This document shows, piece after piece, positions 38,949-47,807 of a stretch of DNA of 64,000 bases (the first letter of the stretch is position 1; each line of letters opens with the position of its first letter). The position numbers and the translations under genes were made by a program. Origin of the DNA: Pseudonocardia hydrocarbonoxydans. Lineage in GTDB: Bacteria > Actinomycetota > Actinomycetes > Mycobacteriales > Pseudonocardiaceae. The notes below the pieces were generated by a model. The model was not told the origin of the DNA and made no database searches. It worked only from the letters and a program-made list of their open reading frames with translations. The DNA is taken from assembly GCF_006539565.1 (NCBI RefSeq), contig NZ_BJNG01000005.1, forward strand, positions 124,001 to 188,000, written 5' to 3'.

Positions 38949-39571
38949 CGGCGGTCCTCCCGCCCGTGCATCGCCTCCAGTGCCGCCACCGCCGCGTCCC
39001 GGGCCGTGACGACGTCGCTCTCGGTGCCGGAGAGGAACATGCGGCCGAACCGCCCGACGGCCCGCAGCTCGACCACGGTGATCTCCGCGGCCTTCTCCGC
39101 CTCGTTGGCCGCCACGGCGATGTAGGCCGCGGGGGCCACCTCCATGACCAGCAGGCTCTGGCCGGGCATCATCATCGAGCCCTTGCGCCACTTGTTGAGC
39201 AGCTGCGCCTGGTAGGGGTGCACGTTGGTGATGAACTGGACCGATGCGATCGTCGGCCGGATCCGGTCGGCCTCGGTGAGGCCGAGCTCGTCGAGCACGG
39301 CCTGCCCGGACGCCAGCACCTCCGCCTGCTGCTCGGAGTGGATCTCCAGCAGGCCGAACTCGCGCTCGATGATCTGCAGGGCCGGGCGGACGCCAGAGGC
39401 CTTGAGCGCGATGTCCGCGGCCCGGAACACCTCGTTGCCCGGCGCCATCTCGATGTAGAGCTCGGCCATCCCGGCGAGCGGCACGTCACCGGGGCTGGTG
39501 GCCGCGATGTGCGCGGCGCACTGCGGCTGCATGCGGTCGACGAAGGCGTAGGTGCGCAGGGTGGGGGTCAC
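38945..39571 (-). CDS. BMC-T trimeric shell protein
   Basis: A 208-residue protein of two BMC domains. The first has MAELYIEMAPGNEVFRAADIALKAS (about 30-55) and ends near 100. The second has QSLLVMEVAPAAYIAVAANEAEKAAEITVVEL (about 135-165) with FGRMFLSGTESDV as its pore-side loop. Trimers make pseudohexagonal tiles, often with gated pores for larger cofactors or substrates. Start is GTG 39571, overlapping the EutJ-like stop. Confidence 0.9.
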   Translation of the reverse strand: MTPTLRTYAFVDRMQPQCAAHIAATSPGDVPLAGMAELYIEMAPGNEVFRAADIALKASGVRPALQIIEREFGLLEIHSEQQAEVLASGQAVLDELGLTEADRIRPTIASVQFITNVHPYQAQLLNKWRKGSMMMPGQSLLVMEVAPAAYIAVAANEAEKAAEITVVELRAVGRFGRMFLSGTESDVVTARDAAVAALEAMHGREDRR

Positions 39572-40383
39572 GGGGCGCTCCGGGCGATCCCCAGCGGGGT
39601 GATCAGCAGGGCGTGCGGGTAGGTCACGACGGGGCGCTCCAGCCACGAGGCCAGCACGGAGTCCGCGCCGGGGATCATCAGGGCGCCCCCGGCGAGGTGC
39701 ACCGGGAGCCGTGGCACCTCGCGGGTCATCGCGCGTACCGACTCGGCGATCCGCTGCAGGCCCGGCACCAGGATCGGCAGGGCGTCGGCGGGGTGCTCCC
39801 GCTTGTGGGCCTCCGCCCCCTCCACGGTCAGGCCGAGCGCGCCGGCCAGCACCAGGTCGAGATGGTGGCCGCCGCCGGGACGGTCGTCGAGGGCGACGAG
39901 CACGCCGTCGCGGAAGACGCCGACACCGGTCGAGCCGCCCCCGACGTCGACGACCACCCCGTCGCGCACCTCCAGCGTGCGCTGCGCGGCGCTCACCTCG
40001 TCGACGAGGACGACGTCGGCGAACCCGGCGGTCTCGCACACGTGGACGCAGGCCCGGGCGTCCTGCACCGGGATGCACGGCGGGTACGCCGTCGCGGCGC
40101 GGGTCAGCGCGACCCCCAACGCCTCCTCGGCGCGGTCCCGCAGGTGCCGCACCGCGGCGGTGGCGCCCGCGAAGTCGACGACCACGCCGTCGCGCAGCGC
40201 ACCGCAGGGGTGGGAGTCCACCCACACCGGGGCGCCCGCGGCGTCGAGGACGACCAGCACGCAGGTGGCCGTGCCGAGGTCGACGCCGACACGCAGCGGC
40301 CCGACGGGCGGCGGCGGGACGGTCCCGGCACACGCCGCCGCGGCGGCGAGCCGGGCGCGGGGGTCGGTGGTGGTCACGGTCAT
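39568..40383 (-). CDS. EutJ-like actin-fold ATPase
   Basis: A 271-residue actin/Hsp70-fold protein with phosphate 1 loop GVDLGTATC (about 33-41), phosphate 2 loop VVDVGGGSTGVGVF (about 147) and adenosine loop LAGGALMIPG (about 230). EutJ family members accompany metabolosome operons and are thought to act as chaperones for cargo or reactivation. ATGA overlap with the aldehyde dehydrogenase. It has no substrate-binding lid domain like that of DnaK, in line with EutJ. Confidence 0.88.
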   Translation of the reverse strand: MTVTTTDPRARLAAAAACAGTVPPPPVGPLRVGVDLGTATCVLVVLDAAGAPVWVDSHPCGALRDGVVVDFAGATAAVRHLRDRAEEALGVALTRAATAYPPCIPVQDARACVHVCETAGFADVVLVDEVSAAQRTLEVRDGVVVDVGGGSTGVGVFRDGVLVALDDRPGGGHHLDLVLAGALGLTVEGAEAHKREHPADALPILVPGLQRIAESVRAMTREVPRLPVHLAGGALMIPGADSVLASWLERPVVTYPHALLITPLGIARSAP

Positions 40384-41759
40384 GCGATCTCCACCGGGTC
40401 GTACACGGTGCGCCACGGCCGCACCTCGTGCGCGATCCGCTTGATGTTGATCAGGTGCAGCGGGGTGACGTTGTCCGAGCAGATCGAGCCGCTCCAGGTT
40501 CCCGTGCCGAGCTGGAAGGACGGGTCGACCTCGCAGGAGAAGCCCATGCCGCCGAACAGCGCGGGGGTGTTGACCACGATCCGGCCCGCGGGCAGCGTGC
40601 CGAACGGGGCGATCTCCTCGGGGTCCGCGGCGTGCACCGCGCAGGTGTGGCCCTCGCCGTCGAGCGCGAGGACCTCGCGGCAGCGGGCCCAGCCCGCGGC
40701 GGCGTCGGGCACCCGGTACACCGACAGCACCGGCCCGAGGATCTCCCGCGACAGCGGCGCGTCGAGCCCGACGCGGTCGAGCCGCGCGGCCAGCACCCGG
40801 GTGCGGGTGGGCACGGTGAACCCGGACAGCTCCGCCAGCCGCACCGCGCTCTGCCCGACCGCGGCCGGGCGCAGCGCCCCCCGCTCGTCGAACAGGGTGC
40901 GGACCAGCGCGGCCTGCTGCGGCTCGTTCATCCAGTGCGCGCCGCGCTGCTCGAACGCGGCGAGGAACGCGTCGGCGACGGCCTCGACGACCACCACGGA
41001 CTGCTCGGCGACGCAGGCGGTGCCGTTGTCGAACGACTTCGAGGTGAGGATCATCTCGGCGGCCTCGGCCGGGTCGGCCACCGACGCCCCGACGTAGGCG
41101 GGCACGTTCCCGGCGCCGACGGCGATCGTCGGCTTGCCGCTGGAGTACGCGGCCCGCACCATCCCCGGCCCGCCGGTGGCGAGCACGAGTGCGATCTCCT
41201 CGCGGCGCATCAGCTCGTGGGTGGAGGCCAGGGTGGGGTCGGTGAGGCAGGAGATCAGCCCCTCCGGGGCGCCCGCGGCGACCGCGGCCGACGCCATGAT
41301 CTCCGCGGCCCGCAGCGTGCACCGCGCGGCCCGCGGGTGCGGGGCGAGCACGATCGCGTTGCCCGACTTCACCGCGGCCAGGCACTTGAACAACGCCGTC
41401 GACGTCGGGTTGGTCACCGGGATGATCCCGGCGATGACGCCCATCGGCGCGCCGACGGCGGTGACCCGCGCCTCCTCGTCCACCCACAGCACGCCCACCG
41501 CGCGGCGCTCCAGCATCCAGCGGGCCACGAAACCGGTGTTGTAGCGGTTCTTGTGGATCTTGTGCTCGTAGACGCCGTAGCCGGTCTCGTCGACGGCGAG
41601 CCGGGCCAGCTCCTCGGCCGCCCTCGTGCCGGCCACGGCCATGGCCCGCACGAAGCGGTCGAGGGTGTCCTGGTCGGCGCCCTCCAGCGCGAGGAACGCG
41701 CGCCGGGCCGCGCGGGCCTTCTCCCGGACGTCCGCGAGGCCCGCCAGGTCGGCGTCCAC
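40380..41759 (-). CDS. CoA-acylating aldehyde dehydrogenase (EutE/PduP type)
   Basis: A 459-residue aldehyde dehydrogenase. Catalytic Cys249 lies in FDNGTACVAEQSVVVVEA, the pattern of CoA-dependent BMC enzymes, with AGIIPVTNPTSTALFKCLAA for NAD binding. It converts aldehyde + CoA + NAD+ to acyl-CoA + NADH and is the core cargo enzyme. The N-terminal helix VREKARAARRAFLALEGADQ lacks a clear separate encapsulation peptide. The acyl chain is unknown. GTG start 3 bases after the BMC-H stop. Confidence 0.92.
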   Translation of the reverse strand: MDADLAGLADVREKARAARRAFLALEGADQDTLDRFVRAMAVAGTRAAEELARLAVDETGYGVYEHKIHKNRYNTGFVARWMLERRAVGVLWVDEEARVTAVGAPMGVIAGIIPVTNPTSTALFKCLAAVKSGNAIVLAPHPRAARCTLRAAEIMASAAVAAGAPEGLISCLTDPTLASTHELMRREEIALVLATGGPGMVRAAYSSGKPTIAVGAGNVPAYVGASVADPAEAAEMILTSKSFDNGTACVAEQSVVVVEAVADAFLAAFEQRGAHWMNEPQQAALVRTLFDERGALRPAAVGQSAVRLAELSGFTVPTRTRVLAARLDRVGLDAPLSREILGPVLSVYRVPDAAAGWARCREVLALDGEGHTCAVHAADPEEIAPFGTLPAGRIVVNTPALFGGMGFSCEVDPSFQLGTGTWSGSICSDNVTPLHLINIKRIAHEVRPWRTVYDPVEIA

Positions 41760-41762
41760 GGA

Positions 41763-42083
41763 TCAGCCCTTCGGGCGCGTGAGGATCGCGAGGATGCTCT
41801 CGGTCTCGTCGTGCGGGCGCGGGATGACGTGCACCGAGACGACCTCGCCCGCCTTGCCCGCGGCGACCGCGCCGGCGTCGGTGGCGGCCTTCACCGCGCC
41901 GACGTCGCCGCGCACCATCACGGTGACCAGGCCGCCGCCGATCTCGCGGTGCCCGACGATCTGCACGTTGGCCGCCTTGACCATCGCGTCGGCGGCCTCG
42001 ATCGCCCCCACCAGACCCTTGGTCTCGATGAGGCCGAGCGCGCCGCGCGGGCCGCTGGGCACGGCGGTCGGAGTGGTTGCCAT
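41763..42083 (-). CDS. BMC-H shell protein (operon copy)
   Basis: A 106-residue BMC-H protein with the canonical [20 protein letters not shown] and [18 protein letters not shown] segments. The pore loop reads [10 protein letters not shown], a Gly at the PduA Ser40 position, so a small neutral pore. It is likely the main facet tile. A good ribosome site GGAGGA precedes the ATG at 42083. Second gene of the shell operon. Confidence 0.95.
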   Translation of the reverse strand: MATTPTAVPSGPRGALGLIETKGLVGAIEAADAMVKAANVQIVGHREIGGGLVTVMVRGDVGAVKAATDAGAVAAGKAGEVVSVHVIPRPHDETESILAILTRPKG

Positions 42084-42102
42084 GGGGGTCCTCCGGTTCG
42101 GT

Positions 42103-42396
42103 TCAGGTCTTGCGGTAGCTGACGGCGCCGCCCCGGACGACCGAGTCGGCGATGGCGACGACCGCACGGTCGGTGGGGGCGTCGGCCCCCGCCGCCACCC
42201 GGGCGGCTCCCCCCGCGGCCACCAGGACGATCTCGCCGACGCCCGCGCCGACCAGGTCGACGGCGACGTAGTGCGCCCCGGTGGAGCGCTCCGGGTCGGC
42301 GCCGGTGGCGTCCTGCAGCAGGAGCAGCGTGAACCGCTCCAGCCCCGGCTCCTTGACCGTCGAGACCACCTGGCCCAGCACCTTGGCGAGCAGCAC
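42103..42396 (-). CDS. BMC-P pentameric vertex protein (EutN/CcmL)
   Basis: A 97-residue vertex protein starting [18 protein letters not shown], with [25 protein letters not shown], the hallmark of the EutN/CcmL fold. Pentamers close the twelve corners of the shell. GTG with GGAGGTGA 5 bases upstream. It is the first gene of the leftward shell operon, whose control region carries the shared operator halves. Confidence 0.95.
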   Translation of the reverse strand: MLLAKVLGQVVSTVKEPGLERFTLLLLQDATGADPERSTGAHYVAVDLVGAGVGEIVLVAAGGAARVAAGADAPTDRAVVAIADSVVRGGAVSYRKT

Positions 42397-42492
42397 GAGA
42401 TCACCTCCGGCCGGGCGGGCCCGGCTGTGCGCCGCACCACGCTATGGACGGCACAGTAGGTCGGCGGCGCGCCGGCCTGCGCTATCCCGGCC

Positions 42493-42519
42493 GGACAACG
42501 TCCACCGCCCTCGTTGTCC
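42493..42519. promoter_or_regulatory. Divergent BMC control region with two operator halves
   Basis: GGACAACG (42493-42500) and CGTTGTCC (42512-42519) face outward, 11 bases apart, between the leftward shell operon and the rightward lipocalin/HAD pair. The left half is paired at N5 with a degenerate CTATCC (42482-42487). Confidence 0.6.
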
Positions 42520-42589
42520 CGGGACGCTCTGGCCCGCGGGCGACCCCGGAGGCAGGGTGTCCGGTGACGCAGGACCCAGGAGGTGCGCG

Positions 42590-43591
42590 GTGATCCGTCC
42601 CGAGGACGCCCAGTTCCACCCGCCGACCAGCGACGACCCGCTGTGGGCCGAGACCAACTACTTCGGCCTCTACGCCGCGCAGGACACCGACGCGCCGATC
42701 AACATCGGGGTCTACGGCTTGTTCCGCGAGCCGCTGGGCGTGGTCGGGTCGACGGTGTCGGTGAACCGCAGGCGCGTCACGATGCCGTGGGCCGCGGACT
42801 ACTGGGACGCCTGGGAGCACCTGGTCGTGCCGCAGCCGTCGAACCTGCTCGACTACGAGCTGGCCAACGGCCTGAAGGTCACGTGCTCCGAGCCGAACGC
42901 GGTGTGGGACGTCTCCTACACCGACGCCGCCGCCGGCCTGGACCTGCGCTTCCGCTACACCGCGCTGATGGAGGCCTACGACATCAACGACCCCGCACAG
43001 GACCCGATGGCCGCCGACCGGGACATGGCGAAGACCTGGGGCCACGCCTACGCCGGGCACTTCGACCAGACCGGGCACTTCGAGGGCGAGCTGAGGCTGC
43101 GCGGCGAGACGGTCCCGATCGACTGCGTGTCGACCATGGACCACAGCTGGGGCGTGCGCGCCGAGCGTCAGACCTCCCGGCTGTCCTGGCTGCACGCCCA
43201 TTTCGACCGCGACCTGGCGATCCACGTCATCTCCGACTTCTCCACCGACGCCGGCCCCGACGCGCCCTCCCCGCTGACCATGACCCACGGCTACGTCCTC
43301 GACGGCGGCAAGGTCTACGGGCTCAAGGCGGGCGGCGGCACGTCGGAGCGCACCGGGTTCTACGGCGAGCGGGTGACGCTGTCGGTCACCGACTCGGCGG
43401 ACCGCACCTGGGAGCTGGAGGGCACCGGGCTGACGACGTTCCCGTGGCAGGCCTGGCCGGGCACCGTCGGGCACAACGTGCTGCACCGCTGGACCCTCAC
43501 CTCGGAGTCCGGGGCCGGGCGCACCGGCTACGGGGAGTGCATGGACTTCATCGGGCTCGGCGAGCTCTCCGCCGTCTACAACAGGGCCTGA
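42590..43591 (+). CDS. Lipocalin-like (AttH/hydroxyneurosporene-hydratase-fold) protein
   Basis: A 333-residue cytosolic protein with a beta-rich, two-domain pattern. Segments such as [41 protein letters not shown] and [18 protein letters not shown] match the AttH/CrtC-like group (DUF7064/7065 type) that includes carotenoid hydratases and many uncharacterised catabolic proteins. The conserved DHSWG is a candidate catalytic segment. GTG 42590 has AGGAGG 6 bases upstream. It shares the operator region with the shell operon. A role in binding or hydrating the substrate is inference. Confidence 0.65.
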   Translation: MIRPEDAQFHPPTSDDPLWAETNYFGLYAAQDTDAPINIGVYGLFREPLGVVGSTVSVNRRRVTMPWAADYWDAWEHLVVPQPSNLLDYELANGLKVTCSEPNAVWDVSYTDAAAGLDLRFRYTALMEAYDINDPAQDPMAADRDMAKTWGHAYAGHFDQTGHFEGELRLRGETVPIDCVSTMDHSWGVRAERQTSRLSWLHAHFDRDLAIHVISDFSTDAGPDAPSPLTMTHGYVLDGGKVYGLKAGGGTSERTGFYGERVTLSVTDSADRTWELEGTGLTTFPWQAWPGTVGHNVLHRWTLTSESGAGRTGYGECMDFIGLGELSAVYNRA

Positions 43592-43592
43592 C

Positions 43593-44573
43593 GTGGGAAC
43601 GGCGCCGGTCCGGGCCGTCGTCTTCGACCTCGACGGCACGCTGGTGCAGACGCGCGTCGCCTCCTGGGAGGTGTTCTCGCAGATCAACGACCGGTTCGCG
43701 CTCGGCGTCGACAGCCCGGAACGCTACTTCGAGCTGTTCCGCACCAACGTGTTCGCCTCGATCCGGTCGCTGTGCCGCGACGAGGCCCACGCCGACGAGG
43801 TGAAGGCCGCGTTCCTGGCACTGCTGCGCACCGACTACACCCCGGCGATGATCCCCGGGATGACCGACGTCGTGCGACGCCTCGCGGGCGACTGCACCCT
43901 CGCGGTCATGTCGTCCAACGCGATGCAGGTGCTGCGCCGGGTGCTGGTGACCAACGACCTGGCGTTCTGTTTCGCCCACGTGTTCGGCGGCGACGTGGCG
44001 CCGGACAAGCGCGCCGCCATCCGGGCGTTCCTGGCCGACTCCGGCAGCGGGTTCGGCCGCCGCTGCGCCGCCGACTACGACGAGGCCGGGCAGCACCCCG
44101 CGCCCGACCCGGCCGGGACGGTGCTGGTCACCGACACCGCGGGCGACGTCCGCGACGCCCGGGAGACCGGGATCCGCGTCGTCGGGGTGGCGTGGGGGAT
44201 GCACTCGGTGGAGGAGCTGACCGAGGCGGGCGCGGAGTTCGTGGCCCTGTGGCCGCAGGAGATCACCGCGTACCTGCTGGGCGACGCGGCCGCGCAGCCC
44301 CCCGGCGGGGCCTGCGCCGTGCCGCCCCGCCCGGCCGGGGACGCCTGCGGGTGCGGGTGCTCGTCCGCGCCGGGGCAGGACCCCGTCCGGGAGGCCGCCG
44401 CGGCCCGGCGCCGCCGCCGCACCGCCGCCCGTGCCCACGTCCTCGCCGCCCTGACCCCGGCATCCCCGCCCCCGCCCCCGAATGGCAGCAACGTGGCTGT
44501 ACTGCCATTCGACACCCGCCGGCCGGCGGCACCGCCCGAGCTGCTCGCCGCCGTACGGGCCGTGTGCCGCTGA
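43593..44573 (+). CDS. HAD-family phosphatase with long C-terminal tail
   Basis: A 326-residue HAD hydrolase. Motif I VVFDLDGTLV (10-19), motif II VMSSNA, motif III lysine in APDKR and motif IV LVTDTAGDVRDA, all in a phosphoglycolate-phosphatase-like body to about residue 230. A further 95-residue tail has CGCGCSS and an Arg-rich helix (REAAAARRRRRTAARAHVLAAL). The tail may be a cargo-targeting segment or result of repeat insertion, as the palindrome at 44480-44513 codes for part of it. It starts 1 base after the previous stop. A phosphatase beside a dikinase suggests a phosphorylated pathway intermediate. Confidence 0.82.
   Translation: MGTAPVRAVVFDLDGTLVQTRVASWEVFSQINDRFALGVDSPERYFELFRTNVFASIRSLCRDEAHADEVKAAFLALLRTDYTPAMIPGMTDVVRRLAGDCTLAVMSSNAMQVLRRVLVTNDLAFCFAHVFGGDVAPDKRAAIRAFLADSGSGFGRRCAADYDEAGQHPAPDPAGTVLVTDTAGDVRDARETGIRVVGVAWGMHSVEELTEAGAEFVALWPQEITAYLLGDAAAQPPGGACAVPPRPAGDACGCGCSSAPGQDPVREAAAARRRRRTAARAHVLAALTPASPPPPPNGSNVAVLPFDTRRPAAPPELLAAVRAVCR
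44480..44513. repeat. Palindromic repeat inside the HAD gene 3' end
   Basis: GAATGGCAG and CTGCCATTC form 9-base arms around 13 bases, then CGAC. Base by base it matches an idealised form of the element at 61081-61140 (GCAGCAA, GTGGC, TTCGAC in the same spacing). A dispersed repeat family is likely. Confidence 0.6.
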
Positions 44574-44674
44574 CCGGTGACCGCACCGGCGTCGTGAGCA
44601 CGGCACCGGCGTCCCGGCAGCGGTGCGGTGGCGGCAGCGACGGTGCGGTGACGACGACGGTGCGGCGGCCCGGA

Positions 44675-47131
44675 CTACCCGAGCGCCGCCTTGCCCAGGG
44701 ACAGCAGCAGCGGGCGGGTCTCGTGGGCGTCGACGGCGAACCGGCGCACCCCGAGCCCGTGCAGCAGCGCGGCGGCCTCCTCGGACACCGCACCCGACAG
44801 GCGCAGCCCGACGCGACACCCCGGCACCTCGGCGGCCGTCGCGGCCACCCGGGCCAGCAGCCCCCGCACCGAGTCGTCGACGGTCGTGCGGGGGTCGGTG
44901 CCCAGCAGGCCGTCGCGGACGTAGGTGTCGAGCGGTTCGGCGGTGAGCAGGTGCCGGGCGGGGATGCCGAACACCGCGGCCTGCAGCGCCCGCACCTCCA
45001 GCCACAGGACCTCGGTGGTGGCCGCGAGCGCCGCGGCGTGGAAGACCCCGCGCGGGCTGGTGAGGTAGCAGCCGGTCGGCGGCCGGCCGTCGACGCCGGC
45101 GAGCTCCCGCAGCGCGTGCGCCTCCGCCGGGTCGCTGACGTGGCGCACCGCGAGGTGGACGCGCGCGGCGGCTCCGCTGTCGCGCACGGCGCGGCCGAGC
45201 CCGTCGAGCTGGGCCTCGACGAGCGCGGGCAGCCCGAGCGGCACCGACAGCTCGGGGTAGCGGCCGGTCAGCGCGGTCTGCTGCAGCAGCTCGCGGGACT
45301 CGTCGGCGAGGAAGTCGATCGCGCGGACGCCGACCTCCACCTCCCCCGCCGCGGCCAGCAACGGGGTGAACTCGGCGGCCACGAGGTCGGCGACGCGGGC
45401 GAACCGGGCGGTGCGCCGGTCCGCGAGCAGCGCCTCGACCAGCCCGTCGAGGTGCCCGGTCGCGGCCAGCACGTCGTCGACGGCGGTGACCAGCCCGGTG
45501 GCGCCCGCGGCCAGCGCCGGGGCGACGTCGCCGGGCAGCGTCACGCGGCTGAGCACCTCGCAGCCCGCGGCCGCCGCGGCGACGCCGAGCAGGCCCGACA
45601 GCGCGCCGGTCGCCGCGGCCGGGGTGGCCGTGACGAAGGTGCCGGCGAACAGCTCGCCGGTGGCGCCGTCGAGCGCCACGGGGTCGCCCTCGACCAGCGC
45701 CCGCCCGTCGACGGTCACCGTGCGCGCGGCCAGGTCCACCGTCATCGCCGACGCGCCCACGACGCACGCGGTGCCCAGCGCCCGCGCGACGACCGCGGCG
45801 TGGCTGGTGGACCCGCCGGTGACGGTGACGATCCCGCGCGCGGCGATCATGCCGTGCAGGTCGGCCGGGCTGGTGACGGGCCGGGCCAGCACCACTGGCG
45901 TCCCGGCGTCGGCGAGGGCCTTCGCGCGGTCGGGGTCGAGCACCAGCGCGCCGCTGACCTGGCCGGGACAGGCCCCGATGCCCGTGGTCAGCAGCCGCCC
46001 GCCCGCGCGGGCCGCGTCGACGTCGGCCGCGTCGAAGCCGGGGCGCTGCACCTGGCGCACCTGTTCGGCGGACACGCGGCGCACCGCCGCGGCGGGCGGC
46101 ACCGCGCCCTCGGCGAGCAGGTCCGCGGCGATCCGCACCGCGGCCTCCGGGGTCCGTTTGGCGCTGCGCACCTGCAGCAGCCACAGCACCGAGCGCTCGA
46201 CGGTGAACTCGATGTCGAGCACGTCGCCGTGGCGGCGTTCCAGGTCGGCACAGGTCGCGTGCAGCTCGGCGAGCACGTCGGGGGCCAGCGCGGTGGTGAC
46301 GGGGTCGGGGGTGCGGGTCCCGGACACGACGTCCTCGCCCTGGCTGTGCGCGAGGTACTCGCCGAACAGGCCGGGCTCCCCGGTCACCGGGTTGCGGGTG
46401 AACACCACCCCGGAGCCGGAGTCGGCGGACAGGTTGCCGAACACCATCGCCTGCACCACCACGGCGGTGCCGAGGTCGTGCGGGATGGCGTGGTGCTCGC
46501 GGTAGGTGCGGGCGCGGCGGGTGTTCCAGGACCGCAGCACGGCCTCCACCGCGCCGACGAGCTGGGCGTGCGGGTCGTCCGGGACGCTCTCGCCGCAGTC
46601 GTCGTCGAGCGCCTTCTCGCACGCCGCCCAGACCCGGTCGTAGGCCTCGCCGGGATCCGCGGGCAGCGGGTCGACGGCCTCGGCGGACGGGTCGAGCGCC
46701 CCCAGCACCGTCTCGGCGTACATCGTGTGGAAGCGGGCCACGAGATCGGCCATGAAGGCGACGTCGCCGGTGGCGGTGGCCAGCGCGACCGCCGCGTCGC
46801 GGCCCAGCCCCAGGTCCAGGACGGTGTCCATCATCCCGGGCATCGAGACCGGCGCGCCGGAGCGCACCGACACCAGCAGCGGCTCCGGGCCCGCCCCGAA
46901 CGTCCGCCCGGTCCGCTGCTCCAGCTCGGCGAGCCGGGCGAGCACCTCCTCCACCAGGCCGTCGGGCATCGCGCCCGCGGCGAGGTAGCGGCGGCAGGCG
47001 TCGGTGGAGACGACGAAACCCGGCGGCACCCGCAACCCGTCCTGCGTCATCCGGGCCAGGCCCGCGCCCTTGCCGCCGAGCCGGTCGACGTCGGCGGGGT
47101 CGGCGTCGGCGAAGGTCGACGTGAAGCTCAT
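44675..47131 (-). CDS. Pyruvate-phosphate-dikinase-like enzyme without canonical PEP site
   Basis: An 818-residue protein. The ATP-grasp part shows VSVRSGAPVSMPGMMDTVLDLGL and GVVFTRNPVTGEPGLFGEYL, diagnostic of pyruvate phosphate dikinase. The carrier histidine is His444 in GGSTSHAAVVARALGTACVVGA. The C-terminal barrel is short and degenerate: the GTNDLTQ and CGEHGGD segments with the catalytic cysteine are absent (CRVGLRLSGAVSEE stands in that region). It could charge a histidine from ATP but should not make PEP. The acceptor is probably the separate swivel protein or another substrate. ATGA overlap with the upstream gene. Confidence 0.85.
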   Translation of the reverse strand: MSFTSTFADADPADVDRLGGKGAGLARMTQDGLRVPPGFVVSTDACRRYLAAGAMPDGLVEEVLARLAELEQRTGRTFGAGPEPLLVSVRSGAPVSMPGMMDTVLDLGLGRDAAVALATATGDVAFMADLVARFHTMYAETVLGALDPSAEAVDPLPADPGEAYDRVWAACEKALDDDCGESVPDDPHAQLVGAVEAVLRSWNTRRARTYREHHAIPHDLGTAVVVQAMVFGNLSADSGSGVVFTRNPVTGEPGLFGEYLAHSQGEDVVSGTRTPDPVTTALAPDVLAELHATCADLERRHGDVLDIEFTVERSVLWLLQVRSAKRTPEAAVRIAADLLAEGAVPPAAAVRRVSAEQVRQVQRPGFDAADVDAARAGGRLLTTGIGACPGQVSGALVLDPDRAKALADAGTPVVLARPVTSPADLHGMIAARGIVTVTGGSTSHAAVVARALGTACVVGASAMTVDLAARTVTVDGRALVEGDPVALDGATGELFAGTFVTATPAAATGALSGLLGVAAAAAGCEVLSRVTLPGDVAPALAAGATGLVTAVDDVLAATGHLDGLVEALLADRRTARFARVADLVAAEFTPLLAAAGEVEVGVRAIDFLADESRELLQQTALTGRYPELSVPLGLPALVEAQLDGLGRAVRDSGAAARVHLAVRHVSDPAEAHALRELAGVDGRPPTGCYLTSPRGVFHAAALAATTEVLWLEVRALQAAVFGIPARHLLTAEPLDTYVRDGLLGTDPRTTVDDSVRGLLARVAATAAEVPGCRVGLRLSGAVSEEAAALLHGLGVRRFAVDAHETRPLLLSLGKAALG

Positions 47132-47742
47132 TCGACGCGGGCCCGGCCGAGGGTGCGCAGCAGGTCCTCGTGGAACTCGAACCAGACGTTGTGCACCGAG
47201 TCCAGCGTGGGCGCGGAGACCAGCTCGTGGCGCCCGGCGTCGATGCCGTCCAGGGCGGCGGCGAAGCGGCGCGGGTAGGCGCCGAAGCGCGGGTCGTGCC
47301 CGGCCAGCGCGTCGAGCAGGGGGCCCAGGCGCTGCACCAGCTTGTCGAGGCGGGCGATGACCTTGCCGTCGTACTCGGCGTCGGAGTGGTCGTTGGTGAC
47401 CCGGCGCCCGCCCACGTCGATCTGCTGCCAGGACGACATCGTGGTGAGGAACTGCGCGTTGACGGTCTCGAAGCGGTCGACGAGCGGCGCGAGCCCGGCG
47501 TCCTCGCGCACCGCCGCGTAGTGGTGGGCCGCGGCGGCCGCGAGCGCGGGCTCGGCGTCGTCGGTCGGGAAGGCGGCACCGGCGGCCACGACTATCAGGC
47601 CCCGTTCCTCGAGCCGGGCCAGCACCGACTCCACGTCGGCCGTGCCCGTGTCGGCGGCGACCACCTCGGCGGCCACCATCTTCTTCAGTGCGACGACGTT
47701 GAGGACGTCGTAGTCGGTCTTGTCCAGGACCGGCGCGGTCAT
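47128..47742 (-). CDS. Unrecognised 204-residue protein in the dikinase operon
   Basis: I do not recognise a family. Residues 5-60 (YDVLNVVALKKMVAAEVVAA, ADVESVLARLEERGLIVV) look like a small winged-helix domain. Residues 85-200 are helical with MSSWQQIDVGGRRVTNDHSD and HNVWFEFHEDLLRTLGR. It may be a subunit or specificity factor of the phosphotransfer system since its stop overlaps the dikinase ATG. GGGAGGAAC precedes the ATG at 47742. No signal peptide. Confidence 0.75.
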   Translation of the reverse strand: MTAPVLDKTDYDVLNVVALKKMVAAEVVAADTGTADVESVLARLEERGLIVVAAGAAFPTDDAEPALAAAAAHHYAAVREDAGLAPLVDRFETVNAQFLTTMSSWQQIDVGGRRVTNDHSDAEYDGKVIARLDKLVQRLGPLLDALAGHDPRFGAYPRRFAAALDGIDAGRHELVSAPTLDSVHNVWFEFHEDLLRTLGRARVE

Positions 47743-47807
47743 GGTTCCTCCCGGGACAGGCCACCGGGCGGCACGCCGCGTGGCGTGCCGCCCGGGGCGA
47801 GGGGTCC

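Noticed and set aside
34660-42396. Assignment of the BMC to the known RMM (aminopropanol) type
   Set aside because: The class III aminotransferase, aminoglycoside-phosphotransferase-like kinase, short-chain dehydrogenase and permease of that type are absent.
44577-44652. Possible terminator between the HAD gene and the convergent dikinase gene (GTGACCGCACCG pairing with CGGTGCGGTGAC)
   Set aside because: Loop of about 50 bases and an imperfect stem; the surrounding sequence is full of related short repeats, so support is weak.
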